DNA of 64,000 nucleotides, from assembly GCF_030137545.1 (NCBI RefSeq), contig NZ_JARUVL010000004.1:62001-126000 (forward strand), given 5' to 3'. This document shows, piece after piece, positions 46,314 through 54,865 of the stretch; position 1 is the first letter of the stretch; each line of letters opens with the position of its first letter. Below the pieces are notes generated by a model. That model did not search any database and had not been told where the DNA came from. It saw only the letters and a program-made list of their open reading frames with translations. Source of the stretch: Virgibacillus sp. LDC-1. Lineage in GTDB: Bacteria > Bacillota > Bacilli > Bacillales > Amphibacillaceae. Both the position numbers and the translations under genes were made by a program.

Positions 46314-47264
46314 ATGAGACGTTTCCGTGGTTTAATAACTCTAATTGTGTTTGCCATATTGTTTTTTACAGCATATAGTGAGGATTATAATCCCTTTACA
46401 GCATCCTTTGATCAATCTTTAAACACAATGCAGGTTGTAAAAAAAGAAGCACCATTGTATAAAGAAATTCAAGCAAAGGCTGAAACGTATAATAAAGCAC
46501 CACAGGATGCATATATTGATAAAGTTTGGAAAAAAACGCCAGGGAGAAATGGCCTTCAGGTGAATATTTCGAAATCCTATCAAAACATGAAGAAAAAAGG
46601 CATGTTCTCAGAAAAACTTCTTGTTTATGATCAACTATCGCCGAAAGTATCCTTGCAGGATTTGCCGGCAGCCCCGATTTACCGAGGGCATCCAGAAAAG
46701 AAGATGGTAGCATTTTTAATTAATGTTTCGTGGGGAACGGAGTATGTTCCAGGTATACTAAGTCAATTAAAGAAAAATAATGTGAAGGCAACCTTTTTTA
46801 TTGAAGGAAAATGGGCAAAGGAAAATGCAGATTTTGTAAAGATGATCGATGATGAAGGCCATTTAATTGGAAATCATGCTTATAATCATCCGGACATGGC
46901 TAGGATTTCAAATCAGGCAATTCTAGAACAAATCAATCAAACAAATGAGATTTTAGAAGCAATTATCGGTAAAACACCGAAATGGTTCGCTCCTCCAAGT
47001 GGTAGCTTTTCCGATTCGGTTGTAGAAGTTGCACATAATTTAAAAATGGAAACAATACTGTGGACAGTGGATACGATTGATTGGAAGAATCCATCTGTTT
47101 CTGTTATGATGAATCGAGTAATGGATAAAGTGCATCCAGGAGCAATGATTTTAATGCATCCTACTGCGTCTGTAGAAAAGGGCATAGATCAAATGATCCA
47201 AGAGATTAAGAAAAAAGGGTATAAAATCAGTACCGTTGACAAGCTATTAAGCGAGGATAGGTAA
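46314..47264 (+). CDS. ylxY: YlxY, polysaccharide deacetylase family protein with altered motif 1
   Basis: The 316-residue product has an N-terminal signal-anchor (FRGLITLIVFAILFFTAYSE) and a NodB-fold domain from about residue 125. Motif 2, HAYNHP in GHLIGNHAYNHPDMARIS, keeps the two metal-binding His. Motif 1, normally TFDDG or TFDISWG, reads FLINVSWGTEY, so the catalytic/metal Asp is Asn. WFAPPSGSFSDSVVEVA and ILMHPTASVEKGID correspond to motifs 3-5 (H in MHP kept). Activity is therefore doubtful. The start is ATG 46314 after GGAGGGGG. As in B. subtilis it precedes mlpA and ymxH; a spore-related role is suggested only by neighbours and kin. Confidence 0.88.
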   Translation: MRRFRGLITLIVFAILFFTAYSEDYNPFTASFDQSLNTMQVVKKEAPLYKEIQAKAETYNKAPQDAYIDKVWKKTPGRNGLQVNISKSYQNMKKKGMFSEKLLVYDQLSPKVSLQDLPAAPIYRGHPEKKMVAFLINVSWGTEYVPGILSQLKKNNVKATFFIEGKWAKENADFVKMIDDEGHLIGNHAYNHPDMARISNQAILEQINQTNEILEAIIGKTPKWFAPPSGSFSDSVVEVAHNLKMETILWTVDTIDWKNPSVSVMMNRVMDKVHPGAMILMHPTASVEKGIDQMIQEIKKKGYKISTVDKLLSEDR

Positions 47265-47271
47265 TAGAATA

Positions 47272-47283
47272 ATATCGCGATAT
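47272..47283 (+). repeat. 12-base palindrome between ylxY and mlpA
   Basis: ATATCGCGATAT is a perfect palindrome in the 46-base gap, just before the mlpA ribosome binding site GGAGG. It could be an operator; chance is also possible in AT-rich DNA. Confidence 0.3.
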
Positions 47284-47310
47284 ATAGAAGGTATATAGGA
47301 GGAAATTTTT

Positions 47311-48534
47311 TTGATACAAAAACATACATGTAATAACGGACTTCGAGTAGTGTTAGAAACAATCCCCTCAGTTCGGTCTGTAACGATTGGCATATGGGTT
47401 TTAACTGGTTCACGGAATGAAAACGAAGCACTAAATGGTATTTCACATTTTATTGAGCATATGTTTTTTAAGGGAACGAGTAGTAGAACTGCAAAGGATA
47501 TCGCAGAAGCTTTTGATGCCATTGGTGGTCAAGTAAATGCCTTTACATCAAAGGAATATACATGCTTTTATGCGAAGGTTTTAGATACACATAAAGAAGA
47601 AGCACTAGATATTCTTGCTGACATGTTTTTCAATTCGACGTTTGACGAATCTGAAATGGAGCGAGAAAAAAAGGTAGTTTATGAAGAAATTAAAATGTAT
47701 GAGGATACACCAGACGATCTAGTACACGACTTGTTAGCTCGTGCATCATATGGAGACCATGCACTAGGACTCCCAATCTTAGGCACAGAAAAACAATTGG
47801 CCACGTTTACACCAGAAACGTTAAGACAGTATATTGATGCGCAATACACGCCAGACAATGTCGTTGTATCCATAGCTGGTAATGTTGATACGTCATTTAT
47901 TTCAAAAGTAGCAGCTTATTTTGGTACGTTTACAAGAAATAGTAACAGTGAACGATTGACTAAGCCCGCATTCATAAACAACCAAATCGAAAGACATAAG
48001 GAAACAGAGCAAGCGCATGTATGTATTGGGTATGAAGGCTTTTCTGTTTCTGATCAAGATATTTATAGTTTAACAGTGATGAATAATGTCTTGGGTGGAA
48101 GTATGAGTTCAAGGTTGTTTCAAGAGGTTCGCGAAAAGCAAGGGCTTGCTTATTCCGTCTTCTCATACCATTCTTCGTTCTTAGATAATGGACTCTTGAC
48201 AATATATGCTGGAACAGGGAAGGAACAGCTTCCTTTATTACGAGAAACAATCGACCAAACGATCGCAAGCTTTGTAAAAGAAGGCTTGACCGAGAAAGAA
48301 CTAAAAAATAGTAAGGAACAATTAAAAGGCGGCTTTATGCTTGGATTAGAAAGCACCAGCAGTCGAATGAGTCGTAACGGTAAAAATGAATTATTACTTC
48401 AGCGACATCGTTCTATGGACGAAATGCTTGCTGAAATAGATGCGGTAACATTGGAGTCTGTCCAACGTGTACTCTCAACTGTATTTGAGAAAAGCCCTTC
48501 TATTGCAATCATTGCACCGAATAAGCAAAATTAA
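47311..48534 (+). CDS. mlpA: M16 family zinc peptidase MlpA (YmxG)
   Basis: The 407-residue product is a single-chain M16B peptidase. The inverted zinc motif HFIEH is at residues 46-50, with the further Glu in VVYEEIKMYEDTPDDLVHDL near 125. ISGNV-like and GGSMSSRLFQEVREKQGLAYSV near 255-275 is the C-domain signature. TTG 47311 follows AGGAGGAAA by eight bases. In B. subtilis mlpA sits at the same place and affects extracellular protease regulation. Note that ymfF, at the other end of this window, is a related but probably inactive M16 protein. Confidence 0.93.
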   Translation: MIQKHTCNNGLRVVLETIPSVRSVTIGIWVLTGSRNENEALNGISHFIEHMFFKGTSSRTAKDIAEAFDAIGGQVNAFTSKEYTCFYAKVLDTHKEEALDILADMFFNSTFDESEMEREKKVVYEEIKMYEDTPDDLVHDLLARASYGDHALGLPILGTEKQLATFTPETLRQYIDAQYTPDNVVVSIAGNVDTSFISKVAAYFGTFTRNSNSERLTKPAFINNQIERHKETEQAHVCIGYEGFSVSDQDIYSLTVMNNVLGGSMSSRLFQEVREKQGLAYSVFSYHSSFLDNGLLTIYAGTGKEQLPLLRETIDQTIASFVKEGLTEKELKNSKEQLKGGFMLGLESTSSRMSRNGKNELLLQRHRSMDEMLAEIDAVTLESVQRVLSTVFEKSPSIAIIAPNKQN

Positions 48535-48558
48535 CCTATGTATATACATAGGTTTTTT
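48533..48558 (+). terminator. Intrinsic terminator after mlpA
   Basis: AACCTATG (48533-48540) pairs with CATAGGTT (48547-48554) around TATATA, followed by TTTT. The stem begins within the mlpA stop codon. Confidence 0.85.
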
Positions 48559-48605
48559 CATTGCTACATATATATAGATTAACGATGCTAGTTAGGAGGA
48601 TATCG

Positions 48606-48839
48606 ATGCGGTATAGAGATATTAGTGGGAAAGAAATCGTTAATGTATATCATGGATCACGATTAGGAATTCTTGGGCAAACAGATTTAGAAATAGATGA
48701 GGAAACTGGACAAATAAAGTCACTTATTATTCCGAATTATAAGTGGTTTGGACTCAAAAAAGAAGGAGAAGAAATTAAAATTAATTGGCGATCCATAAAA
48801 AAAATTGGTGAAGACATGATCATGATCGAGATGGAATAG
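48606..48839 (+). CDS. ymxH: YlmC/YmxH family PRC-barrel protein
   Basis: The 77-residue product is a small PRC-barrel-like protein: MRYRDISGKEIVNVYHGSRL, DLEIDEETGQIKSLIIP and a C-terminal INWRSIKKIGEDMIMIE. YlmC/YmxH proteins are found in spore formers; their role is not established. The start is ATG 48606, following AGGAGGATATC; an upstream in-frame extension overlaps the mlpA terminator and is rejected. A terminator follows directly. Confidence 0.88.
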   Translation: MRYRDISGKEIVNVYHGSRLGILGQTDLEIDEETGQIKSLIIPNYKWFGLKKEGEEIKINWRSIKKIGEDMIMIEME

Positions 48840-48840
48840 T

Positions 48841-48876
48841 AAACTGGTATCCCGAGTAGGATACCAGTTTTTTTTG
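48841..48876 (+). terminator. Intrinsic terminator after ymxH
   Basis: AAACTGGTATC (48841-48851) pairs perfectly with GATACCAGTTT (48860-48870), eight-base loop, then a run of T. It separates ymxH from the dpaAB unit. Confidence 0.92.
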
Positions 48877-48885
48877 ATATGTAAT

Positions 48886-48913
48886 CACTCTCTAACGTAA
48901 ACATCATAAGCTA
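48886..48913 (+). promoter_or_regulatory. Candidate sigma-K promoter of dpaAB
   Basis: CAC at 48886-48888, a 16-base spacer, and CATAAGCTA at 48905-48913, which fits the CATAnnnTA -10 of the late mother-cell sigma factor. It lies just after the ymxH terminator and about 65 bases before dpaA. In B. subtilis the dipicolinate synthase operon is known to be sigma-K dependent. Confidence 0.62.
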
Positions 48914-48977
48914 TAAGGAAAAAGCTTTTAAATAGTAAGATGATAAAAAGAATGTTGCTTGGAGGGTGTTCTATCGA

Positions 48978-49865
48978 ATGAATCAGACAATAGCTGTTAT
49001 CGGTGGAGATGCGAGGTACTTGGAGTTGATTCGTCAATTGCATGGGCTTGGCGATGTTACGACAATCATTGTTGGATATGACAAATTAGAACAAGGATTT
49101 ACGGGAACGAAAAAAATGGACTTTGATGACTTAGAGCCAGAAAAGCTCGATGTCGTTATTTTACCTATTACGGGAACGAAAAAAGCCGGAGAAGTAGAAG
49201 CAGTTTTTTCTGATCAAAAGATATATGTACGGCGAGAATGGTTTGAAAGACTGCCTTATGGGACGGTTGTTTTTACAGGAATTACGAATCAATATTTAGA
49301 TAGCATGATGGCGAATGCAAAAGCAACACTTATTCCATTATTGGATCGAGATGATGTTGCAATTTATAATTCGATTCCTACAGCTGAAGGAACGATCATG
49401 ATGGCTATTGAACATACAGACTATACAATCCATTCCTCTCGTATTATTGTTGCTGGCTTTGGCAGAGTTGGCAATACCGTAGCTAATAAATTTTCAGCCT
49501 TAGGTGCGAAGGTATCCGTAGCTGCAAGTAGTATAAAGGATTTAGCGAGAATTACAGAAATGGGTTTACAGGCAATTCCGTTAAACAACCTACCTGATTA
49601 TACAGAGCAATGCGATTTATTAATCAATACTATTCCCGCACCGGTCATAACAAAAGAGGCAATTCAACAGCTTCCGTCCCATGCTTTAATATTTGATTTA
49701 GCTTCAAAACCAGGTGGAACGGATTTTGATTTTGCTAAACAGCGTGGTATTAAAGCTATTTTGGCTCGAAGTTTACCTGGAGTTGTTGCACCAAAAACAG
49801 CGGGTAAAATTTTAGCCGATGTTATTATTCAAATTTTGAATGGAAGAAAGGAGATTACCCCATGA
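48978..49865 (+). CDS. dpaA: Dipicolinate synthase subunit A
   Basis: DpaA (SpoVFA) with DpaB converts dihydrodipicolinate to dipicolinic acid, which is loaded into the spore core. The 295-residue product has an N-terminal Rossmann-like domain (IAVIGGDARYLELIRQL) and a second, NAD(P)-binding one (IIVAGFGRVGNTVANKFSAL near 155). AIYNSIPTAEGTIMMAIEHTDYTIH lies between them, and LPGVVAPKTAGKILADVI near the end is also conserved. The start is ATG 48978 with GGAGGGTG upstream. It overlaps dpaB by four bases. Confidence 0.95.
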   Translation: MNQTIAVIGGDARYLELIRQLHGLGDVTTIIVGYDKLEQGFTGTKKMDFDDLEPEKLDVVILPITGTKKAGEVEAVFSDQKIYVRREWFERLPYGTVVFTGITNQYLDSMMANAKATLIPLLDRDDVAIYNSIPTAEGTIMMAIEHTDYTIHSSRIIVAGFGRVGNTVANKFSALGAKVSVAASSIKDLARITEMGLQAIPLNNLPDYTEQCDLLINTIPAPVITKEAIQQLPSHALIFDLASKPGGTDFDFAKQRGIKAILARSLPGVVAPKTAGKILADVIIQILNGRKEITP

Positions 49866-50452
49866 ATTTAGAAGGCAAACGGGTTGGATTTGGTTTAACT
49901 GGATCTCATTGTACGTATGATGCTGTTTTTCCACAGCTCGAACGACTAATGGAATTAAAGGCTGAGGTCGTACCGATTGTTTCTTACACTGTAAGAACCG
50001 TTGATACAAAGTTTGGGAAGGCAGAAGATCATATCGAAAAGATAGAAGCAATAACAGGTAAAAACGTGATTGCGACGATGCCCGATGCAGAACCTTTGGG
50101 ACCGAAAAATCCACTAGATTGCATGGTTCTAGCACCTTTAACTGGCAATTCGATGAGTAAGCTTGCTAATGCATTAACGGATTCTCCTCCTTTAATGGCA
50201 GCTAAAGCAACGATGAGAAATCAAAAGCCAGTTGTTCTCGGAATATCAACGAACGATGCACTTGGTTTAAATGGCGTTAATTTAATGCGACTAATGGCGA
50301 GTAAATTCATTTATATGATACCATTCGGACAGGATGATCCAATAAAAAAGCCCAATTCACTTGTTGCTAAAATGGAACTTCTTCCTGAAACTATTGATGC
50401 TGCGATAAATTATAAACAGCTGCAACCTGTTATTGTTCCATTTAAGGAATAA
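49862..50452 (+). CDS. dpaB: Dipicolinate synthase subunit B
   Basis: DpaB (SpoVFB) is the flavoprotein-like partner of DpaA. The 196-residue product is of the flavoprotein (HFCD) family: KRVGFGLTGSHCTYDAVFPQ at the start, then IATMPDAEPLGPKNPLDCMV, LAPLTGNSMSKLANALTDSP and VVLGISTNDALGLNGVNLM. It overlaps dpaA by four bases, which fits a heteromeric enzyme made in equal amounts. asd follows after 71 bases, so the substrate-supplying lysine genes lie directly downstream. Confidence 0.95.
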   Translation: MNLEGKRVGFGLTGSHCTYDAVFPQLERLMELKAEVVPIVSYTVRTVDTKFGKAEDHIEKIEAITGKNVIATMPDAEPLGPKNPLDCMVLAPLTGNSMSKLANALTDSPPLMAAKATMRNQKPVVLGISTNDALGLNGVNLMRLMASKFIYMIPFGQDDPIKKPNSLVAKMELLPETIDAAINYKQLQPVIVPFKE

Positions 50453-50523
50453 AGGTAGTATGATAAAATATAAAAGATAGTTGATAACTCATAGATGATT
50501 GTAAGGTGAAGGGAGTAGCTTAA

Positions 50524-51579
50524 ATGGCTGTAAAATCTACATTCAATATAGCAATAGTTGGAGCAACTGGAGCGGTAGGACAAAAAATAGTCGAGCTTTT
50601 AGAACGTAAAAACTTTCCTGTTGATACATTAAAGCTGTTGTCCTCTGAAAGGTCTGCAGGAACGAAAATAACATTCCGAAATGAAGAAGTAGTTGTAGAG
50701 AAAGCGGAACCTGGTAGTTTTGAAGGAATAGATATTGCTCTGTTTTCTGCAGGAGGATCGGTTTCAAAACTATTGGCTCCAGAGGCAGTAAAGCGCGGAG
50801 CATTAGTAATAGATAATACGAGTGCTTTTCGCATGAATAAAGATGTTCCGCTCGTTGTACCAGAGGTTAACGAGGCAGATATTAAGACTCACCAAGGGAT
50901 TATCGCGAATCCAAACTGTTCTACCATTCAAATGGTCGCGGCACTGCAGCCTATTAAGGAAGCATTTGGTCTAACTCGAATTATCGTTTCTACCTATCAA
51001 GCAGTATCTGGCGCTGGTACAGAGGCTTGTCACGAGCTAGAAGCGCAAGCGAAAGCATATTTGAATCATTCCGAAATGGATGCCAAGCTTTTACCTGTAA
51101 AAGGAGATAAAAAGCATTATCCAATAGCATTTAACGCATTACCACAAATTGATTTATTTGAAGAGAATGGGTATACTTTTGAAGAAATGAAGATGATTAA
51201 TGAAACAAAAAAAATAATGCATGCAGATGATTTAGAGGTTGCTGCAACTTGCGTTAGACTTCCTTTTTTCACTTCTCATGCAGAAAGTATTTATATTGAG
51301 GTAGAAAAAGAAGATTTACAGGTTGGCGATTTATGGAATGTATTGGAGAAAGCAGAGGGTGTAATATTGCAGGATGATCCAAATACACAAACCTATCCAA
51401 CACCTATGTCAGCTGCGAATAAAGAAGCAGTATTTGTAGGAAGGGTTAGGAAAGACTTGGACAATGCAAAAGGATTTCATTTATGGGTAGTGTCCGACAA
51501 TCTAATAAAGGGTGCGGCATTGAACACCGTACAAATTGCAGAACGAGCGATAAAAAATAATTGGTTAACGAAAATGTAG
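50524..51579 (+). CDS. asd: Aspartate-semialdehyde dehydrogenase
   Basis: Asd reduces aspartyl phosphate to aspartate semialdehyde, the branch point to lysine, diaminopimelate, threonine and methionine. The 351-residue product has the NADP-binding IAIVGATGAVGQKIVELLER, ALFSAGGSVSKLLAPEA, the catalytic Cys at about 131 in NPNCSTIQMV, and VSTYQAVSGAGTEACHELEAQ. GGGAG precedes ATG 50524. Order dpaAB-asd-dapG-dapA is that of B. subtilis, placing consecutive steps of the dipicolinate/lysine route together. Confidence 0.96.
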   Translation: MAVKSTFNIAIVGATGAVGQKIVELLERKNFPVDTLKLLSSERSAGTKITFRNEEVVVEKAEPGSFEGIDIALFSAGGSVSKLLAPEAVKRGALVIDNTSAFRMNKDVPLVVPEVNEADIKTHQGIIANPNCSTIQMVAALQPIKEAFGLTRIIVSTYQAVSGAGTEACHELEAQAKAYLNHSEMDAKLLPVKGDKKHYPIAFNALPQIDLFEENGYTFEEMKMINETKKIMHADDLEVAATCVRLPFFTSHAESIYIEVEKEDLQVGDLWNVLEKAEGVILQDDPNTQTYPTPMSAANKEAVFVGRVRKDLDNAKGFHLWVVSDNLIKGAALNTVQIAERAIKNNWLTKM

Positions 51580-51607
51580 AATTGGGACATAAAATAGAGG
51601 TGTAAGC

Positions 51608-52831
51608 ATGCAGATTTTGGTTCAAAAATTTGGTGGAACTTCGGTTCAAAGCGCAGAAAATAGAAAACATGTATTAAAACATATAAAAGATGCACTGATG
51701 AAGGACTATAAGCTGATTGTCGTTGTATCTGCATTAGGACGAAAACCAGATCCATATGCAACAGATTCTTTACTTGGATTAGTCGACTTTCCTGCAAATC
51801 ACAGTTCAAAAAGAGAGCTTGATTTACTCATGTCTTGTGGAGAAACAATTGCTTCTGTCGTATTAACAAACGAATTGAAGCGAAACCATATTCGGGCTAT
51901 TGCTTTAACAGGGGCACAAGCAGGATTTATTACGAATAATGATTTTAATCAAGCGAAAATTAAACGTGTAAATCCAGAACGAATTTACCACGCCTTTGAA
52001 GAACATGATGTTGTTGTCGTAGCTGGATTTCAAGGACAGACAGAAGATGGCGAAATTACAACAATTGGACGTGGTGGCAGCGATACGACGGCTGCCGCAC
52101 TTGGAGCTGCAGTGCAAGCAGAAAGTATTGAAATATTCACTGATGTAAATGGGATAATGACAGCAGATCCACGAGTTGTTGAATCTGCATGTCCGCTTGA
52201 TGTCGTGACATATACTGAAATTTGTAATTTAGCTTATCAAGGTGCAAAGGTCATTCATCCGCGTGCAGTTGAAATTGCGATGCAAGCTAAAATTCCGATG
52301 CGTGTACGATCGACATATGCTGATGAAGGAGGTACACTCGTTACCGCTTCTCGTGAAAGTGAATTTGGAGTCGATATTACGGATCGTTTAATAACTGGAA
52401 TCGCCCATATTTCATCTGTTACTCAAATAAAGGTGTTTAAAGAAGGCGAGCATTTATTTCAATCGGATGTTTTTAAGGCGATGGCTGATGCTGGTATATC
52501 TGTAGACTTTATTAACATCTCTCCAACAGGAGTTATTTATACGGTACCGGAAGCTTTTACACAAAAAGCCGTTCATATTTTAAAAACGTTAGGGTATGAT
52601 CCAGAGGTGACGGAAAAATGTGCAAAAGTTTCTGCGGTCGGAGCAGGGATGACTGGTGTTCCCGGTGTTGCTTCGCGTATTGTCCGTGCGTTAACAAGTG
52701 CAGGCGTGCGAATTTTACAATCAGCAGATAGTCATACAACGATATGGGTGCTTGTACAAGAGGATGATTTAAAGAAAGCAGTAAATGCATTACATGATGC
52801 CTTTGAATTAGGAAAAATAAACAAGTTATAA
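51608..52831 (+). CDS. dapG: Aspartokinase I (DapG)
   Basis: DapG phosphorylates aspartate in the first step of the diaminopimelate/lysine pathway. The 407-residue product has the kinase N-terminus (LVQKFGGTSVQSAENRK), the MSCGETIASVVL and TTIGRGGSDTTAAALG-type substrate regions (TTIGRGGSDTTAAA), and two ACT-like regulatory regions from about 275. The B. subtilis paralogue at this locus is inhibited by diaminopimelate; the same control is inferred. ATG 51608 follows AGAGGTG. dapA begins 19 bases downstream. Confidence 0.94.
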   Translation: MQILVQKFGGTSVQSAENRKHVLKHIKDALMKDYKLIVVVSALGRKPDPYATDSLLGLVDFPANHSSKRELDLLMSCGETIASVVLTNELKRNHIRAIALTGAQAGFITNNDFNQAKIKRVNPERIYHAFEEHDVVVVAGFQGQTEDGEITTIGRGGSDTTAAALGAAVQAESIEIFTDVNGIMTADPRVVESACPLDVVTYTEICNLAYQGAKVIHPRAVEIAMQAKIPMRVRSTYADEGGTLVTASRESEFGVDITDRLITGIAHISSVTQIKVFKEGEHLFQSDVFKAMADAGISVDFINISPTGVIYTVPEAFTQKAVHILKTLGYDPEVTEKCAKVSAVGAGMTGVPGVASRIVRALTSAGVRILQSADSHTTIWVLVQEDDLKKAVNALHDAFELGKINKL

Positions 52832-52850
52832 TAAGGATAGGTGTTGTTCA

Positions 52851-53720
52851 ATGGACTTTGGAAAAGTATTAACTGCGATGGTAACTCCTTTTAATGAAAA
52901 AGGGGACATTGATTTTGATCAAACAACGCGGCTTGTCGACCATTTAATAGAAAATGGTACAGATGGTTTGGTCGTGGCTGGAACGACAGGTGAATCACCA
53001 ACCTTATCAACAGATGAAAAAGTCGCACTTTTTAAGCATGTTGTTGCTGCTGCAAATAAAAGAGTACCAGTCATCGCTGGTACAGGAAGTAATAATACAG
53101 CTACATCCATCGCGTTAACAAAACAAGCTGAAGCGTGTGGTGTAGATGGGATTATGCTTGTCGCACCATATTATAACAAGCCTAACCAAAAAGGATTAGA
53201 AGCGCATTTTAGTGCGATTGCAAAGGAAACTACGTTACCAATCATGCTTTATAATATTCCAGGCCGATCTGTCGTTAAAATGAATGCAGAAACAATTATT
53301 TCGTTAAGTAATATTGATAATATCGTTTCTGTAAAAGAGGCTAGTGGGGATTTGGACCAAGCGGCAGAAATCATTGAACAAACAAGTGATGATTTTACAG
53401 TATACAGTGGAGATGATGGACTTACCTTACCAATGCTAGCAATTGGGGCAGATGGAATTGTCTCGGTTGCCTCTCATATCGTTGGTAAGGAAATGCAAGC
53501 AATGATTGCTGCTTATGAAGCAGGAAATGTGCAAGAAGCGGCTAGCCTACATCGAAGATTACTACCTATTATGAATAGCTTATTTCAAGCACCATCTCCA
53601 GTCCCCGTAAAAGAAGCACTAAGACTAAGAGGAATAAATGTTGGAAGTGTGCGCTTACCTTTAGTTCCGTTAACTGATCAAGAAGCTACAGAACTATCTG
53701 CAATAATTCAACAATTATAA
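52851..53720 (+). CDS. dapA: 4-hydroxy-tetrahydrodipicolinate synthase
   Basis: DapA condenses pyruvate with aspartate semialdehyde. The 289-residue product has the Schiff-base Lys at about 162 in VSVKEASGDL, the catalytic Tyr near 134 in MLYNIPGRSVV, GTTGESPTLSTDEK near 44 and the second Tyr in VAPYYNKPNQ near 107. AAGGATAGGTG precedes ATG 52851. Its product goes to diaminopimelate for cell wall and, in the mother cell, through DpaAB to dipicolinic acid. A strong terminator ends the unit. Confidence 0.97.
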   Translation: MDFGKVLTAMVTPFNEKGDIDFDQTTRLVDHLIENGTDGLVVAGTTGESPTLSTDEKVALFKHVVAAANKRVPVIAGTGSNNTATSIALTKQAEACGVDGIMLVAPYYNKPNQKGLEAHFSAIAKETTLPIMLYNIPGRSVVKMNAETIISLSNIDNIVSVKEASGDLDQAAEIIEQTSDDFTVYSGDDGLTLPMLAIGADGIVSVASHIVGKEMQAMIAAYEAGNVQEAASLHRRLLPIMNSLFQAPSPVPVKEALRLRGINVGSVRLPLVPLTDQEATELSAIIQQL

Positions 53721-53726
53721 GCAAAA

Positions 53727-53763
53727 AAGTCACAGGGATGAGGAATATCCTTGTGACTTCTTT
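53727..53763 (+). terminator. Intrinsic terminator after dapA
   Basis: AAGTCACAGGGAT (53727-53739) pairs with ATCCTTGTGACTT (53747-53759), thirteen pairs with one G-U and a seven-base loop, then CTTT. Confidence 0.9.
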
Positions 53764-53805
53764 ATGCTCCAAATTGGTGAAATAGTGATAATCTCTTTTC
53801 TAGAA

Positions 53806-53840
53806 TAGTTTGTATGGAACATTCTATCGTGGACAAACTA
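53806..53840 (+). promoter_or_regulatory. Inverted repeat upstream of tepA
   Basis: TAGTTTGT (53806-53813) and ACAAACTA (53833-53840) are perfect eight-base arms 19 bases apart. A -10-like TATAGT follows at 53844-53849, so the right arm would lie in the promoter spacer. The spacing and location suggest an operator, but no regulator can be named. Confidence 0.4.
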
Positions 53841-53878
53841 GTTTATAGTGATGTCAATCTAGAAGGAGTGTTCATACA

Positions 53879-54610
53879 ATGGATAAAGATAATGGAAAGA
53901 ACGAAGAGCAACCACAGGAGGAACAATCAGGAGCCTCTTCCTTAGTGCAAAAAATCCAACAACTCGGTCAAACAAATATTCCGCAATCACCAGATTCCAA
54001 TGTTCATGTGCTTTCTGTAATTGGACAAGTAGAGGGACATATTCAGCTTCCTCCGCAAAACAAAACAACAAAATATGAGCATTTGTTGCCGCAATTAATA
54101 GCTATTGAACAAAACCCGAAAATAGAAGGACTTATCCTGTTGCTTAATACAGTTGGTGGAGATGTTGAAGCGGGCTTAGCACTTTCTGAAATGATCGCTT
54201 CTTTATCCAAGCCAACCGTTTCTATCGTCTTAGGGGGTGGACACTCGATTGGTGTGCCAATCGCAGTTGCTGCTGATTATTCATTTATTGCCCCAACTGC
54301 AACGATGACGATTCATCCCATAAGGCTAACCGGATTAGTAATTGGGGTACCGCAAACCTTTGAATACTTGGACAAGATGCAGGATCGTGTCATTCAATTT
54401 GTGGTCAGTCATTCTAATATTAAAGAGGAAAAATTTAAAGATTTAATGTTTGCAAAAGGAAACTTAACAAGAGATATTGGTACAAATGTTGTTGGTACAG
54501 ATGCGGTAGAATACGGTTTGATTGATGGAGTTGGTGGAGTAAAAGAAGCTTTACAAAAAGTAAATGAGCTAATCAATACAACTAAAACAGATCAGGAGGT
54601 AATCCAATGA
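53879..54610 (+). CDS. tepA: TepA (YmfB), ClpP-like protein
   Basis: The 243-residue product is of the ClpP/crotonase fold. After a disordered, Gln/Glu-rich start come [20 protein letters not shown] near 88, the nucleophile region [19 protein letters not shown] near 120, with Ser, and the His in [13 protein letters not shown] near 143. The C-terminal helices and [13 protein letters not shown] are also ClpP-like. TepA in B. subtilis degrades small acid-soluble spore proteins or affects secretion, depending on the report; a role in spores fits spoIIIE next door. AGAAGGAGTG precedes the ATG, and it overlaps ylzJ by four bases. Confidence 0.93.
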   Translation: MDKDNGKNEEQPQEEQSGASSLVQKIQQLGQTNIPQSPDSNVHVLSVIGQVEGHIQLPPQNKTTKYEHLLPQLIAIEQNPKIEGLILLLNTVGGDVEAGLALSEMIASLSKPTVSIVLGGGHSIGVPIAVAADYSFIAPTATMTIHPIRLTGLVIGVPQTFEYLDKMQDRVIQFVVSHSNIKEEKFKDLMFAKGNLTRDIGTNVVGTDAVEYGLIDGVGGVKEALQKVNELINTTKTDQEVIQ

Positions 54611-54813
54611 TCTTGTATACACCACTTTCTGCTTCTGAAATATTCCCGGTAGAAGAAGAAAAGTTTCAGCACCGTCACTGTGTGTCTTATCAGGGAAAAA
54701 TGATATATGTCGAAGATAATCAAGATGGAACATATCAAGTACTGCAATTGCTTTCCTCTGACCCACAGGATTTTCTAAATGATGGATTTTCTCCTGGAAC
54801 GATTTTAAAATAA
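54607..54813 (+). CDS. ylzJ: YlzJ-like small protein
   Basis: The 68-residue product matches the YlzJ family by size, position between tepA and spoIIIE, and features such as [18 protein letters not shown] and the later [19 protein letters not shown]. The function is unknown. It overlaps tepA by four bases, so is co-translated with it. AGGAGG lies just upstream in the end of tepA. Confidence 0.85.
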   Translation: MILYTPLSASEIFPVEEEKFQHRHCVSYQGKMIYVEDNQDGTYQVLQLLSSDPQDFLNDGFSPGTILK

Positions 54814-54834
54814 CAGGAACAAATGATCGAACTA

Positions 54835-54843
54835 TGATATACT
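54835..54843 (+). promoter_or_regulatory. Extended -10 promoter candidate for spoIIIE
   Basis: TGATATACT matches an extended -10 (TG, one base, TATACT); no good -35 is visible. Transcription from it would start near 54850 and include the hairpin at 54866-54893 in the leader, like the rimP operon, whose -10 is TGATATATT. Confidence 0.45.
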
Positions 54844-54865
54844 AATAGAAGAATTTTAAATAGGT

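Noticed and set aside
53816-53829. LexA-like box in the tepA upstream region (GGAACATTCTATCG)
   Set aside because: It lacks the GAAC-N4-GTTC symmetry required for the Bacillus SOS box.
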